Shown here: in pieces, positions 21,925-33,042 of the stretch
Layout: each line of letters begins with the position of its first letter
Position numbering within the stretch: position 1 is the stretch's first letter
Origin: Euborellia annulipes
Taxonomy: Eukaryota > Arthropoda > Insecta > Dermaptera > Anisolabididae
DNA: 64,000 bases
NCBI GenBank assembly: GCA_023213315.1
Contig: JAKCPI010000966.1
Span: 241,270-305,269, forward strand
Direction: 5' to 3'
The notes under the pieces: model-generated
The model's database searches: none
What the model saw: the letters and a program-made list of their open reading frames with translations, nothing else
Told to the model about the DNA's origin: nothing
Program-made: the position numbers and the translations under genes

Positions 21925-22165
21925 CCCCACGTGGCCGAGAGGTTTTTTTTTTTATATTTATTTAAGGTCTTTTTTCAGCATTGGAGGCCATTTAGACCCC
22001 GTCTCTATTTATTTCAATTGGTAGCCAATTAAATTGAAATAAATTTTTGTCGCATGAGACGGGATGCTAACCCGCAACTCTTGGTACAAAAGGCAAGCAC
22101 GCAAACCACTGCACCAAGGCCCGAGGGGGTGCCCGAGAGATTACAGGTGTTGACAAATGTCAATA
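21925..22165 (+). repeat. SINE-C head interrupted by SINE-B
   Basis: CCCCCACGTGGCCGAGAGG at 21925-21942 and GTGCCCGAGAGATTACAGG at 22129-22147 flank a SINE-B insertion. The GTGGCCGAGAGG/GTGCCCGAGAGA pair is its target duplication, and the SINE-C sequence resumes as TGTTGACAAATGTC, like the copy at 3460-3505. Confidence 0.55.
21943..22128 (-). repeat. SINE-B, near full length
   Basis: On the minus strand: CGGGCCTTGGTGCAGTGG (A-box), GAGTTGCGGGTTAGCATCCCG (B-box region), CATGCGACAAAAATTTATTTC, a short palindromic ATTGGCTACCAATT, AATAAATAGAGACGGGGTCT, then the tail AAATGGCCT and GCTGAAAAAAGACCTTAAAT with poly-A. The TSD is given under the SINE-C entry. Confidence 0.8.
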
Positions 22166-22364
22166 TTGATAATTTTTAAAGAGTCAAGGGATGTGGGCTA
22201 TTATTGTTATTTAAATAATTTGAATATCAAATGCTTCGATCACATATATCGTTTAAATACGTAATTTGAGTATCGTTAAAATCAATATGGCCAAAAATGC
22301 CGAAAAATCCTAAAAAAAAAACGCACCGTTAGGTAGAAGAATAATATTAAATATAAGCCTAACT

Positions 22365-22723
22365 CAGAGGTGTAGCAAGAAGTTTTTGATGGACAGGGGA
22401 GGGGGAGGTTCAAGACAGAATTTGCCGCCCCCTCCAGTAAAAAGGCATTATAAGAAGTCTAATGAAATAAATAAATTGTCAAAGTACAGTATATATTTTA
22501 AAAAATTTGCTACAGGAAATATATACAATTTACAAGATTAGTAAGATTCAACTAATCTACTGATAAAATTTGAGATACTAGGGGAAAAAACAACAGAAAT
22601 ACAATACTTTTCTTTTTTACAATTGCAAAATAGTAAATTCATTATCAAATTTTTGGTATTATAGAGCTTAATTATCTGGGCTTGGGTCCCAGCCCCCCCC
22701 CCCCCCCCGTGGCTATGGCTATG
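22365..22723 (+). mobile_element. hAT-like MITE (outer partner of a tandem insertion)
   Basis: The left end is CAGAGGTGTAGCAAGAAG and the right end inverted is CATAGCCATAGCCACGGGGG. The target duplication is GCCTAACT (22357-22364) versus GCCAAACT, the latter now split by the next element. G/C homopolymers lie near both ends. No ORF is present. Confidence 0.65.
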
Positions 22724-22730
22724 GCCAAAC

Positions 22731-22918
22731 CAGGGTCGGAACTAGGAGATTTTTTAGGGGGGGGCAAAATTTAATTTTCCGCCCCCTCCTTAAAATTTTC
22801 TATACAAAACTCATATCATTTTACCTTTTTTTAGTAAATCTTACTTTAATTGCCGCCCCCCTGATATCTGCCGCCTGGGGCACCTGCACCCACTGCCCCC
22901 CCTCTAGATCCGGCCCTG
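22731..22918 (-). mobile_element. hAT-like MITE, CAGGGCCGG family
   Basis: The ends are CAGGGTCGGAACTAGGAG and inverted CAGGGCCGGATCTAGAGG, with a perfect 8-bp TSD GGCCAAAC (22723-22730 and 22919-22926). The interior holds GGGGGCAAAATTTAATTTTC and GTGGGTGCAGGTGCCCC (reverse). The copy at 55550-55725 is the same family, inverted. Confidence 0.9.
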
Positions 22919-22926
22919 GGCCAAAC

Positions 22927-23865
22927 TAAAATTACAATTTCATTTAGAATAAATATAATAGACAAAAGAAAGTCATAAGAAATATTTTTAATTTGGATGT
23001 TTATATATTTAAATTTAATAATACGTATAACAATATAAATTATTTAAAGATGAATAGAAATTATTTTTGTTGGACGCGATTCATCAGCGTCGTGCAATCA
23101 AAGGCTCCGTCATTTTTCTTTTTCTATTTTTTTTTTTTTTTTCTATATGTCAAGATGGCGGTCACGGCGGTCATTTGTTTTGATTAACTCTGCTTGCTGC
23201 ACACTATATATATACATATTCCTATACAAACACAAATACAAGCAGAGAGAGTAGCTTCTGAGAAGTTTAAACTACTTTTTTTATTTAAACATTCACACGA
23301 ACATTTTTTTTTTTTTTTTTTTTAATCTCCACCCTCAAAGATTCTTATATAATAAAAATCCAGTTTATTTATATAAAAATGATGAAAGTTAATCAGTATA
23401 AAAAAGTGTATATATTCTTCATTTTTATGTCAATTTAACGCATTCTAAAGTATAATAGATAAATCAACATTTTTAACAAAAATTTCAGAAATGACAAATC
23501 ATTCTAAAATTATAATAATTTAATAATGAAAAAAGGAAATAAGTCAAATCCGTATGATTCATATATAATATGTTTAGAGACTATGTAAATTATTTAATTT
23601 TTAGATAAAAAAAAGATCTAGTCTAGATACATCATGAGATTTTGTAAATAAATAAAAATATGACGCAAACAAATTAGACGTACAGAAATTTATCGAAAAA
23701 TAATTTTAAAAATATTTTCTTTGGATGCAATTGTATATGCCTATTGATAGAACGGTGTCACTAGCAATGGCCATTGGGGCCACTGTAAAAAAACATTAAT
23801 TGAAATTAAGCTGTCAAAAATCAAAAACAAATAATAGCTTATCTTTATGAGTATTTTTTCATATG
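22927..23865. other. AT-rich DNA with poly-T tracts
   Basis: Long T-runs lie at about 23124-23142 and 23305-23322. No gene or mobile element was supported. Confidence 0.4.
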
Positions 23866-24397
23866 CAGATCTATTCTCTAAGCAAAAACCTTAACTTTTA
23901 ACATCTGAAATCAGCGTTGATTCATTTTAACACCTCCTTGCCTCAAATTGCTATTCTCTAAGCAAAAACTTTAATGCCAAAGCGTTAACACTTAGTCAAT
24001 AGTGTTAAAAATTAATATCATGTCTAGGGGGTGCCTTTAATGTTTTAACGCCGTATTTAATGCATAAAAATGGCGTCTCTAACCTAAAAAGTAAGGTTAT
24101 GATTTTGACAGCTTTAAAATAAAAGAAACATGTTAACGTCGCTTTTAAAACCTGGTTTCGAGAAAAGCATTTTTAATGCTGGTGTATCAGATAGGCCTAC
24201 TAGATTGAAAATAACAAATCAAGTTAGTAATGCGCGATCTTCATATGGATCGTGAATACCTGGTGCTAAAAAGTTAACGTCGCTGTTAAAACTTTGTTTA
24301 GGAGAATATCATTTTTTAAAACTGGTGTATTACTTTACTTTTTAACACCCAATTTATGGTGTTAAATTTTAAGGTCTGTTTTTAGAGAATAGACCTG
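23866..24397. mobile_element. D-family long-TIR element, copy 1
   Basis: The ends are CAGATCTATTCTCTAAG and inverted CAGGTCTATTCTCTAAAAAC. Internal blocks shared with copy 2 (32623-33042) include TCATGTCTAGGGGGTGCC, CTAACCTAAAAAGTAAGG and TTAACGTCGCTGTTAAAAC. The whole element is an imperfect palindrome rich in GTTAA/TTAAC. Interiors of the two copies are in opposite orientation. No ORF is present. Confidence 0.75.
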
Positions 24398-25317
24398 AAT
24401 ATTTTTTAAAGTAAGAAACAAATTTCATTGAAAAATGCCTTTTTCGATCCTCAAAATTTCCCTTTCCTAAACTTACATAAGAAATAAATACACCTGGATT
24501 TATTACTCCCTAAATACATATTTAAAAAAATAATAAAATTACTATTTTAAACTATATTTATAATTCAGGATGCAGTCAGATAGATGAAGAAATAAAAATT
24601 TATATTTTATTGACTCGGTCCCATCGCTCCAATTAAACATCTACAGGGAACTTTCAAGAAATATATTTATTGTGAAACAGTGTTTTATATTTTAAGAAGT
24701 ATTACAATAATTATTATTTAATGGCATACATTTCAAGAGGGTCCCCCCTGACTTTCCGGTAGACTTGTTGATATTTTTTAGGGCTGTAGGGTTCATAGAT
24801 AAATAAAACCAGCGAGGCGCGACGACGGGCAGCTGGGTGCTATCAACCAAGTTTCCGCAAGATGGACGACAGTCAAGGGCACTTGCAGCCCTCAAGGCAC
24901 TATTGCACTGGTCTCGAAGAAATACCCATAATCATTTCTTGACAATTTTTTTGCCGTTCGTGGGAAATTTGGATTTAAGGAAAGAATATTGATGGTTTGA
25001 ATACAGTATTAAGACATGTATATTAATGTTTTGAGTTTAAATTTTATACCACTTGCACTTTTCAAATTTTAAATAATCATTAATAAATTTGGGGCTATAT
25101 TCCTAAATATTGCAATCAGTCTTCTGACTATTCAAGCTTGCTGACCTTTTTATCAGGAAAATTTGTTTTTGAGATGATACAGTTAGATAGTGAAAAAATG
25201 ATATTTTAAAAATCAACCAAGGGTTGTATGTAGAATTTCAAATCACTTCGCTGTCTAGTATTTTCTTTTTTGAAATTCAATCTTTTTACTTTTCTAACTT
25301 ATAAAATATAAGCCTAT

Positions 25318-25319
<2 letters not shown>
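24398..25319. other. AT-rich DNA with a GC-richer patch at 24735-24900
   Basis: The patch is open on the minus strand for 67 codons but shows no domain or splice context. Nothing else was supported. Confidence 0.35.
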
Positions 25320-25353
<34 letters not shown>

Positions 25354-25590
25354 AAAAAACATTCACACTTTTTTCTCATTCACACTCACACTCACATACA
25401 CATTCACACTGCCTTTTCGACAACTCAGGCCATTTAAGACTTTAGACGATAACCGTTGTAAGTAATATGTATATTGGGGGTTCAGGCATTTCTATTTAAG
25501 CCATCTAGTATTCAAATGGCTTAAATAAAATCATCGGACTGCCTGGGTCCCTGGAACCCGCGACGTTTGGTATAGGAGGTAGGCACATAA
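25320..25590 (-). repeat. SINE-A, nearly full length
   Basis: A T-run of about 30 bp, then GTGTGAATGAGAAAAAAGTG-type tail, GCCGAAAAG, AACGGTTATCGTC, the CCAATATAC and GCCTGAACCCC block, the inverted-repeat CATTTGAATACTAGATGG, and a B box near CGGGTTCCAGGGACCC (reverse). The 5' ~25 bp with the A box are missing. Confidence 0.8.
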
Positions 25591-25914
25591 GCCTATATTG
25601 ATAATATAAAATATTACAATCGCAAAAAGAAATTTATGTTGAGATTGTTATCTTGTGGTCTCATAAAATGGATTATCTGTATGTGTGTTTGTCAAAGTAG
25701 GTAAAATCCGAATCTTCATCTGTCATTTTTTCTAAACGTAAAGTAATTAAGGAATTCACCTGTCGATGTAACCTTCAATTCGAAATTTTAGGTCTGGTAT
25801 CATTGGGCCAATTTATAGACCTTGTAAAGATAAACACCTTAATGAGGTGTTTGAACTTCCTGCTGGGATTTTAACTCGGTTAATAATTGTAAGCCAAGAC
25901 TTAAATCGTACGAT

Positions 25915-25980
25915 AGCAGAGCTTCTTAGAGGTGAGCCGCCGCCCCCTAGGGGGGGCCGCGAAGAGTCGCAAAAGAAACA
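25915..25980. repeat. GC-rich MITE-like fragment
   Basis: GAGCCGCCGCCCCCTAGGGG followed by GGGCCGCG is a short GC-rich patch in AT-rich DNA, resembling the terminus of a hAT-type MITE. No partner TIR or TSD was found. Confidence 0.2.
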
Positions 25981-26648
25981 AATCAATTATTATTAACCAC
26001 AAAAGCTTTAATAAACACAATTATTATTATTAAATAAGTTTAAATAGTTGGATTATTTATAATTATAAAATTTCGATAAAATATTGAAATGTGTTAATAA
26101 TAAAACTACTTATAACCCTGACTATTGAGCAGTAAGGGGATGCATATATAAATTCAAAATTATAAATAGCTTTTTAACCAATCTGAATTAAAAAAAAAAA
26201 AATAAGGGGGCCGTGAGATATTGACTTGGGTTCCAGACAGGGAAGAGGGAGTTATTCAAATAATTATATAAGAATTTTTAAACGATAAAAAGGCCAGTGT
26301 TACTTACTGCTTAAAACAAGAGGGTCTAAAGCAGCCAAAAGTCTGCTTACTTAATACTTGAATGGCTCCTAAGAAATATTAACATTGGTTTAAATATTTC
26401 CTTAAAGAAAAAAAAATCTTATTCTATTTATTATTCAGTTAAATTAGCTTGAAGAAAGAGTGAATTCAGCAAGTTTAGAATTATACAGTATTACATAATC
26501 TTGAGTTTAATTTTTTAATTATTACTTATAGGAGTTGAATTTTTTTTTTTTTTTTTTTTTTTATTCTCCAACTATCCAACTAATGATTAAATACACTGGT
26601 ATAAGATTTAATTAAAAATCCATAAATAAAATTACGAAAAAAATAATT

Positions 26649-27063
26649 TTTTTTTTCTAACACTCACACTTTTTTCCCATTCACACACAGTCTTTTCGGT
26701 AACTTGGGCCATATAAGACTTTTTACGATAACCGTTATTATGTGAATATATATATTGGGGTCCAGGCATTCTTATTTGGCTTACCATTGGTATTCAAATG
26801 GCTTAAAGAAAATAATTATTAATGTATATTTCCAAATGGCTTAAATAAGAATGCCTGGACCCCAATAATAGAATAATTCTTAAATAACGGTTATCGTCTT
26901 AATTCGTCTTAAATGGCCTAAGTTGCCGAAAAGACTGTGTGAATCATTTAGATTTTAAAAGATACTTATATTAAACGATATATATTGGGGGGCCCAGACA
27001 TATTTATTTATACCATTTAGTATCTAAATGACTGCCCGGAGTCCGAAATCACTCCCCTTGGCT
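26649..27063. repeat. SINE-A cluster with head-to-head inverted copies
   Basis: Three SINE-A pieces are adjacent: minus at 26649-26817, plus at 26833-26944 (AATGCCTGGACCCCAATA to GCCGAAAAGACTGTGTG), and minus at 26973-27063. The first two form an inverted pair able to fold. They lack complete tRNA-like heads. Confidence 0.7.
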
Positions 27064-28425
27064 TTTAGATTATTAATATTGACAAGATTAGTAAAGTATT
27101 GAAAAGATTAGTAACTCATGGCCACGGGAGGGAGGTAATTATAATTTAGGCCTATTAATGTGATATGAGTTTGTTATTAATAGATTTTATAAGCCTAAAG
27201 TTAAATTTAATAATTTTTGGCATGTAAATAATCTATTAAGACGAAATATTCAAGTGGTTGTCCAAATTATTTTGATACTCATAGTATTAATAGGTACTCT
27301 GAGAAATAAGCGAAAGAATTTAATCTTCAACTTTTTGATTTTGATAGTGAGAGTGTAATTAAATTATCAAGTTATTCATTCGTTTAATTACACTATTAAA
27401 AATTTTAAATTGTGATCTTGTATACATGTTGAATGGTTCATGAACAGAGTCTATTATAATAAAGAAATGTTTAAAATAAATTTTAGCCATAATTATAAAT
27501 AATTTAGTCACTTCTCTTTATATAATTAAATTATGGAGAAAGATGAATAATTGTTAAAAATTTATGATGAGAAGTTAATAGCAAAGGAAAGCAGCTAATA
27601 TTTTTTCATATTAATTAACAACATTAGAGCTTTCATCTTTATCAATGAAAGAGATAACTTCATTATATTCTAACAATGTAAGATAAATCAAAAAAATCTC
27701 AATAGCAGGAATGGGAATATCACAATTTCATTATTCTAAGCGAATGAGTGAAATTTAAGAAAGAAATCGAGGGGTTAGAAAAAGATTAAAATATTATCGC
27801 ATACGCTTTTTTTACGAATAGGCTATAAATGAATGGATTTGATCAAGAAATTTGCAATTATTAAAAATAGAATAAAATTTGTATGTCTTTAGGTATACTT
27901 GACTATTTTATTTAAATTTTTAATCGAAACCGAAAATGTAGTTAAGATATCTAGTAAATCCTATTAACTACTCTTTCGAATTAACGAAATGAGAATTCGT
28001 AACTAAATAAACGAGATTTATTTATATATTTTATGATCTACAGCATCAATTTACGTATATCACGCATCGTAAACAACATCTTTACAAAGTTGATTAGTTA
28101 ATTAGCCTGTTTAGTTATTTTGTCAATATCTATAAGGTAGATGAATATTTTAATTTATGTGCATCTATTAATATGATTAGACAGAGCTCTTCTTAGTCTA
28201 ACAATGTAAGCTTAATTATTTTAAATAAATAAGAGGAGAGCCTAAAGAAGACTAGAAAAACTAAAAAAGAAAAAAAATATAACGAATATAAAATTAAATT
28301 TCTCAAGGCTGGCTGATTTTCCTAAATCTGGAGTGACAAAAGTGCTCGAGAGTGGAGCCTTGAGCTTAGGCAACCTAAATGCTTAGCCGTCTGAAGTGTT
28401 GTCTAAAAAGTAGTTTTCCATTCAG
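27064..28425. other. AT-rich DNA without recognised features
   Basis: No gene or mobile element was supported. TCTAACAATGTAAG occurs twice (about 27669 and 28197) without other shared context. Confidence 0.4.
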
Positions 28426-28439
28426 TTCCATTTAAAAAA

Positions 28440-29000
28440 AGAGTAAAAAATCTTGTGTAATGGCGCACAGAACACAAATTTCTCTTACCCTTCCGTAAAA
28501 GAAAGTTGTGCCTGTCACACCAGATTTTTTGTGTTCAGATATATTTAATTTCCCATAGCACCTTAGGATATTTTATACACAAAAGGGAATTCCAAATAAA
28601 TACCTATAAAAATTTCATAAGAATTTGAAAAATTTTTGTAAATGTGTAAAAAGTTCCCCTTTTGAATCGAAATTAGCATGCAAGTCCCCATATGTGGAAT
28701 TAACATTGGCTCTATGGAAGAAAGAGCCGGAAAATGAATATAAAAAATCTGAAATACATCAGTAAAGTGTACTTCAAACAATTTTCACGAAAAATTTTAC
28801 TGACATACTTTTTAAAAAGCATCTAAAAAATAGTTGATTTATGAATTTTAATCGAAATGGGAAAACATTTTAAACTTCGTTACAATGGCAACCATTTCTC
28901 CTACCTTTTTCCTATAAAGTACAAGAGTAAAGTGTGCTTCAAAGATTTTAACGAGAGTTTATATTTATATAAATCATAGGTATTTTAACAATGTTTGTAA
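28440..29000 (-). mobile_element. C-family element, rearranged
   Basis: The terminal hairpin (CTTGTGTAATGGCGCAC ... GTGCCTGTCACACCAG) at 28445-28535 is followed by TTCAGATATATTTAATTTCC. Two partial repeats of CAGTAAAGTGTACTTCAAAC and AATTTTAATCGAAAT/ATGGCAACCATTTCTCC then follow. Block order differs from intact copies, indicating internal duplication or deletion. Confidence 0.55.
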
Positions 29001-29085
29001 TCCCTTTAAACACAGGACACAATATTCGTAACTAGAATCGTAAATTGATTTACAAGTTCAATTAAAGAAAAGAAAAAAAAGGAAA

Positions 29086-29190
29086 TCCCTTGGTGGTTGT
29101 GAATTAAGACCATCTGATTACAACTTCCTGGGGAGGTCCCTGACTCGATTCCGTTTCGTCCCGTCCCGTCCCATCCCATCCCATCTCAAA
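29086..29190 (+). repeat. tRNA-like SINE head followed by a pentanucleotide repeat
   Basis: CCTTGGTGGTTGTGAATTAAG (A-box-like) and GACTCGATTCC (B-box) about 45 bp later are tRNA-like. Immediately after comes (CGTCC)n/(CATCC)n at 29155-29184. No second copy of this head was found in the window. Confidence 0.4.
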
Positions 29191-29361
29191 TCCTGAAGAG
29201 CGAGGCAAGGCCGAAGGCCGCTCTGCTAACAGCCTTGGTATTTGGCCTGTTGCCTGGCCAATCTCCCTTCGCCAACCACGATATGTACTACCTTTTCTAT
29301 CTAAAATATTATATTTGCATAGCTTTATTTAACTGCTTTTGTTGTTGGATAAATAACATTG

Positions 29362-29573
29362 AGATTTTTTTTAACACACACTTTTTTCCCATTCACACTC
29401 ACACTCAGTCTTTTCGGCAACTTAGAACTTATAAGACTATACTACTATACATTTGGTATCCAAATGGCTTAAATAAAATCATCGGACTGCCTGGGATCCC
29501 AACTCGAGACTCGATAGAAGACATAAGAAGCGCTACCAACTACACCAAGCCCGAGGGCAACATTGAGATTTGA
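29362..29573 (-). repeat. SINE-A with decayed head
   Basis: GTGTGAGTGTGAATGGG-type tail, GCCGAAAAGACTG, the AATGGCTTAAATAAAATC block and GGGCTTGGTGTAGTTGG (A-box) are present on the minus strand. The TTCGGACCCC B box is mutated. Confidence 0.7.
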
Positions 29574-29940
29574 AAAGTATACTGATTCACATAATAAGTA
29601 TAAATAATTAAGCAAAATATAATAAAAGCCCCAAAAAGATTTTAAATGATATTTGACAAATATATAAAGTAACATTTCAAATTTAATTAGAACATATGTG
29701 CAATTTATAACTAATAAAAAATTCAAATATTTTTTAAACTGTTATATAATTTACATAAATAGAAATGAAATTATAGTTTTTTAATTATATATTTTAAATG
29801 GAATATTATATTAATTTTTTGTTTTTCTATCAGCATTGTTAACCGATCATTATTATGGTAACAAATTTTATACAAAGTGTCTCTTTTTGTTTTTGTTATC
29901 CGAACATGTTGGAATATAAAAACTTTCGGTTGTCCGATCT

Positions 29941-30146
29941 ATTTTTTTTTTTTTTTTTTTTTAATTGTTTAAGGTCCTTTTCGGTATCTAAGGCCATTTA
30001 GACGCCATCCCTATTTATTTCAAATGATTAGTAGCCAATACAAATGAAATAAATTTTTCTCGCTTGGAACGGGAAGCGAGCCCGGGACCCTAAGCACGAG
30101 AAGCTAATAGCTAATGTCTTCTCTCTGAGTCACGGATCACGGGCAG
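29941..30146 (-). repeat. SINE-B, near full length
   Basis: The minus strand reads GCCCGTGATCCGTGACTCAG, GGGTCCCGGGCTCGCTTCCC, GCGAGAAAAATTTATTTC, AATAAATAGGGATGGCGTCT, AAATGGCCTTAGATACCG and AAAAGGACCTTAAAC with poly-A. The head differs from the copy at 21943-22128, so SINE-B may contain subfamilies with different tRNA-like heads. Confidence 0.7.
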
Positions 30147-30529
30147 CCCGATCTATTCGTAATCCAAATTGTTGTATAATAGTAGTGCAAAATATGATTT
30201 AACAAATTTAATTTTAATCTGACTACCTGTAAAAAGATATTTTTATTTTTATATAATATATTTTTTGAGTTGAAAAACAAATTTAATAATACTAATTTAC
30301 CCAACGATGAATTATTATTAATATTATTATCATAAGGAAAATTTAAGAGTTTTTTTTTTTATTATGAGATTGAAAATATAATATATTCATAAAGTGGGTC
30401 TACGATTTACATACAATATAACTAGAATATTGCATAAATAGTAATTAAATATTAATTAAATACATAAAAGACTAATTCACTATTTTTTCCATCCCTTTTA
30501 GAGTAGGGAGAGTAAAATTCGTTACAATT

Positions 30530-30870
30530 AGAACACCCTTTTGCTCTTTTAGGGAGTCTCCCTGCTGTTTATTTTTTTCTCCCTGTGTCCAATCGGACGC
30601 TCCTTCTTCCTGCGTGAGGCTCCTTTAGTCACAACGTGATCTCCCAATTCGTTCCAAACTTGTTCAGATATGCACACAAAACACTCTCGCTTTTTTTTGC
30701 CCCGCGAATTGTGTAAACATGATTGGACGTTTGCTTGTTTTGCCCATCTAATGCTTTTAAATGGCTCTAAAAATGCAAGTCAATAAGCAAAAAGACTCTG
30801 AGTCTTCCCCTCTTTTATCCCGCCCCCACAATAAGAGCACCCTCGGTCATAGAACAATTCGACCACACAA
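30530..30870. promoter_or_regulatory. Candidate regulatory islet
   Basis: Unique, GC-richer DNA with CCAATCGGACG, GTGTAAACATGATTGG (forkhead-type GTAAACA plus an inverted CCAAT) and pyrimidine-rich stretches. No repeat or coding signal. Confidence 0.2.
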
Positions 30871-31027
30871 CAACAACCTCGAAAATAAATGGAATGTATT
30901 TAACTAAAGATCTGTTAATTAAGGAAATTCCCCTATCTTTATTTCTAATGTGTTTATATTCCAAACTAATTACAATTTTTATTCAAAGATATTAAAATAA
31001 TTATAAGTCTCTTATTAAATTTTGTAA

Positions 31028-31125
31028 TCAATTGAATTGGATACCAATCAATTAAAATAAATAGGGACGGGGTCTAAATGGCAATATATGCCGAAAAAGA
31101 CCTAAAAACGAATAAAAAAAAAAAT
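31028..31125 (+). repeat. SINE-B, 5'-truncated
   Basis: ATTGGATACCAATCAATT, AATAAATAGGGACGGGGTCT, AAATGGC, GCCGAAAAAGACCT and poly-A follow the SINE-B order. Confidence 0.75.
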
Positions 31126-31244
31126 ATTATATATATTAATAATAAGAGGCATACATTGTCTTAATTAACTAAATCTTATTATATATTAATAAATTAATAT
31201 GAAAAATGGATATCTTATCTATTCACGCAGAAATAGGGTTTATT

Positions 31245-31595
31245 TATTCATTCATAGGAAAGGTAGGAGAAATTGTTGCTATAGTAACAAAATATAAATT
31301 ATTTTCCCATGTTTATATATTTTATATCTTGACTAAGCCCTCGGGGCTTTGTGTAGGGGTTAGCGTGTTAACCTCGTATACCAAAAGTCGCGGGTTCGGA
31401 CCCCAGGCAGTCCGATGATTTTATTTAAGCCATTTGGATACCAAATGTGAATGAGAAAAAAGTGTGAATGTTTTTTTAAAAACACAAAAATATCTCGACA
31501 CAAAAAAATCTGGTGTGACAAGCACAGAATACAACTTTCTCTTACCTAAGATAAGAGAATGTTGTGTGCTGTCTAGTCACACCAGATTTTTTAAT
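31245..31595 (+). mobile_element. C-family element with nested SINE-A
   Basis: CATAGGAAAGGTAGGAGAAA, TTGCTATAGTAACAAAATAT and the terminal hairpin at 31506-31592 are C-family blocks in the right order. A SINE-A at about 31336-31485 sits between ATATCTTGA and ATATCTCGACAC. Confidence 0.75.
31336..31485 (+). repeat. SINE-A with clear tRNA-like head, internally deleted
   Basis: GGGGCTTTGTGTAGGGGTTAG (A-box) and GCGGGTTCGGACCCC (B-box) are intact, followed by AGGCAGTCCGATGATTTTAT. The body is deleted and joins directly to GTGAATGAGAAAAAAGTGTG and the A-rich end. Confidence 0.8.
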
Positions 31596-32399
31596 TTAAG
31601 TAATTTTAAATAATTTAAAAATTTTGTCACGTTCGTTCTGTTTCATAATTTTTAAAGGTTTTTTTTTTTTTTTGTTGTAATAGGCAGCTAGAATATATTT
31701 TATTTTTTAGACATGATATATAATAATATTAAATTTTGTCATAAAATTTTGCTCTTAACTTTTAATTACATTTAATGATAATTTCTGGATTTTTTTATTT
31801 AATTGCTCATCCTGCAGTCTTTTACTGCTTGGAATTTTTTTAAATAAACGAAGCCGGTGAATATCTCATCTCAAACCTCCTCTGGACCACTCCGGAGGAA
31901 CAATCCCGCGCCCATAACACCAGATAACCCGCCCGCCTGTTATTACCTCTGCATGATAATCGACCCGCCCAAAAAAACGACTCTAAATGTGATGAAAACA
32001 AATAAAATATAGAAATAACCTTAAAAAAAAAGAATAGATAAAGTCAATCTTCATGCATGAAAGGTAAAAATATATTTTTTTTTCCTAAATATAAATCTCA
32101 AAATTTAAGCCTTCAATAATTTACTTTGGGTTTAAAAAAAACACTAACTTTAAATTACTTAACCACAAGCTATGATATTTGAGTTTTAATTTTTATTCGT
32201 TGTTTTAAAGTAGAACCGGAAAAATTAAATAAAGTAAACAAAATAAGCCACAATTAAGGAAAAGATTTTTGTTAAAAAAACAAGATATTTTTTATAATAA
32301 TTATTTATTTCGAATACATAAAGATAAATATCAATTTTGTTGAAAGAACACGAATGTTTTTTTTGTTTTTTTTTTTATTTTGTAAATACTGTATTATAA

Positions 32400-32530
32400 T
32401 TAGGGCTCGGATTTATAGGCACTGAAAATCTTTAAAATAGGCAGGCAACTAAGCACTAAAAATTATTAAAATAGGCACTGAAAAAGGCATTTATTGTAAA
32501 AATAGGCACTTAAAAGGTATTATTTAAGAA
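32400..32530 (+). repeat. Short AGGCACT-type internal repeats, possible hAT fragment
   Basis: TAGGGCTCGGATTTATAGGC resembles a hAT terminus lacking its first bases. AATAGGCACTGAAAA-like units recur three times. No right end or TSD was found. Confidence 0.3.
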
Positions 32531-32622
32531 ATAATATAAAAAAATTTAAAAAATTGATGGGCAGTATAGGCCAATATTTATTTGCAATTTAAAAATGAAT
32601 CCGCTAGTATCAAAATCATAGT

Positions 32623-33042
32623 CAGGACTATTCTCTAAAAACAGACGTTAAAATTTAAAATAAACAAATGGGTGTTAAAAAGTAATGTAAAAACAATCAG
32701 CGTTAAAAAAATGCTATTCTATAAACAAAGTTTTAACAGCGACGTTAAAATGTTGCTTTTATTTCAAAGCTATCATAACCTTATTTTTAGGTTAAGGGCG
32801 CCATTTTTATTTTAAACACGACTTTAAAATATCAAAGGCACCCCCTAGACATGACATTAATTTTTAACACTATTTATTAAATGTTAACGCTTTGGCCTTA
32901 AAGTTTTTGTTTACAGAATAGCTATTTGAGGCAAGGAAGTGATTTTGAATAGCATTTTTTAACGCTGATTGTTTTTACATTACTTTTTAATACCTATTTG
33001 TTGATTTTAAATTTTAACGTCTGTTTTTAGAAAATAGACCTG
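32623..33042. mobile_element. D-family long-TIR element, copy 2
   Basis: The ends are CAGGACTATTCTCTAAAAAC and inverted CAGGTCTATTTTCTAAAAAC. The terminal arms continue AGACGTTAAAATTTAAAAT. The interior has GGCACCCCCTAGACATGACA, inverted relative to copy 1. Length is 420 bp and no ORF is present. Confidence 0.8.

Noticed and set aside
25321..25349. Long poly-T tracts as terminators or functional elements
   Set aside because: They are the poly-A ends of minus-strand SINE copies, or generic homopolymers in AT-rich DNA.
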